From Gallicola sp. (GTDB lineage: Bacteria > Bacillota > Clostridia > Tissierellales > Peptoniphilaceae): a stretch of 7,633 nucleotides of DNA. Shown here in pieces: positions 6,580 to 7,633 of the stretch. Below the pieces are notes generated by a model, which did no database searches, was not told where the DNA came from, and saw only the letters and a program-made list of their open reading frames with translations. The DNA lies in contig JAAZME010000137.1 of NCBI GenBank assembly GCA_012798975.1, forward strand, positions 1 through 7,633, in the 5' to 3' direction. The number at the start of each line of letters is the position of its first letter. Positions within the stretch are counted from its first letter, which is position 1. The position numbers were made by a program, and so were the translations under genes.

Positions 6580-7584
6580 ATGAGAAAAAGAATTATGGGG
6601 GTAGCATTAGCTGCCGCGACTATTGGATTATTGGCTACAGGATGCCAGCAAAAACCGGAAGGTGCTGTTGCTACAGTTGGAGATCAGGTTGTTACGGAAG
6701 ATGAACTCAACAAGTATATGGGTGATCTTAAAAAGTACTATGGGGAAGAAATGTTCAACGAAAGTACTCAGCAGGGCAAAACTATGGTAGCGGAAGCGAA
6801 AGAAAATGTTACAGAAGCTTTAATCAATCAAAAGGTAATGGATAAGATTATGGCAGACAACAAAATCACTGTAGATGAAAAAGAAATAGACGAAACAATC
6901 AATGCCATGAAGGAACAAATCGGCGGAGAAGAAGAGTTCAAGAAAGTTTTAGAGGCTCAAGGCGCTACAGAAGAGCAGTTAAGACAACAGTACTTAGAGC
7001 AGCTGAAGTCAAACAAATACAATGAATTTGTTTCAGAAAAATTCAAACCTTCAGAAGAAGATATTAAAAAATATTTTAATGATCATAAAGAAGATTATAC
7101 ACAGTATAATGCCAACCATATTTTAATTACTGCAGATTCTCAAGTGCAGCCAAAAGAAGGAGAAGAAGCAGCTCCGGTGAATCCAGAAGAAGGGAAAAAG
7201 AAAGCACAAGAATTAGCAGCAGCTCTTTCTAAAGATGCAAAAAAAGAAGGCGTTGATTTTGCAAGACTTGCCAAGCGGCACAGCAAGGATCCCGGTTCTG
7301 CACAAAACGGCGGAAGCTTAGGAAATTTCCTTCCATTTTCTATGGTAGAACAGTTTAAAAATGCATTAAAAGGAATGAAAGCCGGAGATATAAGCGGACC
7401 GGTAGAATCTGAATACGGATACCATGTTATCAAGGTAAATTCTGTAGAAGAAGATTTTGATAAATACGACGAAGAACTTAAAACTCAGGCAAATCAAGAC
7501 ATTACAAACAAAATCATACAACAGAAATCAGAAGATTTAATTAATCAGTATAGAAGAGATTTAGGTGTTAAGAAATATAAGTAA
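6580..7584 (+). CDS. PrsA/SurA-like parvulin peptidyl-prolyl cis-trans isomerase lipoprotein
   Basis: This is a membrane-anchored foldase that helps secreted proteins fold outside the cytoplasmic membrane. The 334-residue product starts with a lipoprotein signal peptide: MRKR, a hydrophobic stretch (IMGVALAAATIGLLA), then the lipobox-like ATGC with Cys22 as the expected lipidated residue. Residues 23-175 form the SurA/PrsA N-terminal chaperone region, beginning AVATVGDQVVTEDELNKYM and rich in Glu, Lys and Gln. The parvulin domain runs from about 178 to 286, from NHILI (His180) through DFARLAKRHSKDPGSA, NGGSLGNFLPF and GDISGPVESEYGYHVIKV (His282). An acidic, Pro-containing insert of about 22 residues (PKEGEEAAPVNPEEG) follows HILI. 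A C-terminal helix (around 290-334) completes the chaperone part. It has its own predicted promoter and strong ribosome binding site. The family is clear, but whether it is the functional PrsA is not, as genomes often hold several paralogues, so no symbol is given. Confidence 0.92.
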   Translation: MRKRIMGVALAAATIGLLATGCQQKPEGAVATVGDQVVTEDELNKYMGDLKKYYGEEMFNESTQQGKTMVAEAKENVTEALINQKVMDKIMADNKITVDEKEIDETINAMKEQIGGEEEFKKVLEAQGATEEQLRQQYLEQLKSNKYNEFVSEKFKPSEEDIKKYFNDHKEDYTQYNANHILITADSQVQPKEGEEAAPVNPEEGKKKAQELAAALSKDAKKEGVDFARLAKRHSKDPGSAQNGGSLGNFLPFSMVEQFKNALKGMKAGDISGPVESEYGYHVIKVNSVEEDFDKYDEELKTQANQDITNKIIQQKSEDLINQYRRDLGVKKYK

Positions 7585-7633
7585 TCCACAGAGCAAAGGC
7601 TTAATATTGCGAAATTACTTGAAAAAGTGAGAA
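7585..7633. other. 3' tail without a recognisable gene
   Basis: These 49 bases follow the foldase stop and run to the window edge. They are AT-rich. I see no ribosome binding site with a start codon, no clear promoter and no terminator with a U-tract. By gene-order comparison spoVT could follow, but nothing here shows it. Confidence 0.5.

Noticed and set aside
7579..7620. Inverted repeat AAGTAAT / ATTACTT after the foldase gene as a terminator.
   Set aside because: Only seven AT-rich pairs around a 28-base loop, with no U-tract after it; too weak to call.

Overview
This window is a run of five co-directional (+ strand) housekeeping genes from what looks like an anaerobic Firmicute, most likely a member of the Clostridia. 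The order is glmU (5' end cut off by the window) - prs - pth - mfd - parvulin-type foldase lipoprotein gene. The phylum call rests on three things: strong AGGAGG-type ribosome binding sites before every internal gene, AT-leaning codon use, and gene order. The order resembles the Bacillus subtilis segment spoVG-glmU-prs-ctc-pth(spoVC)-fin-mfd-spoVT, but ctc and fin are absent and a PrsA/SurA-like lipoprotein gene follows mfd. I recall that last arrangement as common in clostridia, where spoVT usually comes next. I cannot name a species.

Layout: bases 2-1375 encode GlmU, the bifunctional enzyme that makes UDP-GlcNAc. Its stop codon overlaps the Shine-Dalgarno of prs. Bases 1385-2335 encode PRPP synthetase. 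After a 14-base gap, 2350-2937 encodes peptidyl-tRNA hydrolase. A 95-base gap (2938-3032) precedes mfd and holds the most interesting non-coding structure: a perfect 13-bp inverted repeat covering the pth stop codon, a shorter arm that competes with it, a GC-rich hairpin, and a 7-base perfect complement between the last codons of pth and the mfd Shine-Dalgarno. Bases 3033-6545 encode the transcription-repair coupling factor Mfd. A good sigma-70/sigma-A-type promoter (TTGAAG - 16 bases - TATAAT) straddles the end of mfd and can drive the last gene (6580-7584), a secreted lipoprotein peptidyl-prolyl isomerase. The last 49 bases hold no gene.

Together the genes supply a cell-wall precursor (GlmU), the nucleotide precursor PRPP (Prs), peptidyl-tRNA recycling (Pth), clearing of stalled RNA polymerase with strand-specific repair (Mfd), and extracytoplasmic protein folding. 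All five protein families are well known and I see no mobile element, CRISPR array, RNA gene or unknown system. The findings worth checking are regulatory (the pth-mfd junction and the promoter inside mfd) plus one active-site loop divergence in GlmU. Two gene starts were moved downstream of the longest open reading frame (mfd to 3033, the foldase to 6580) because of ribosome binding sites and, for the foldase, the promoter position.
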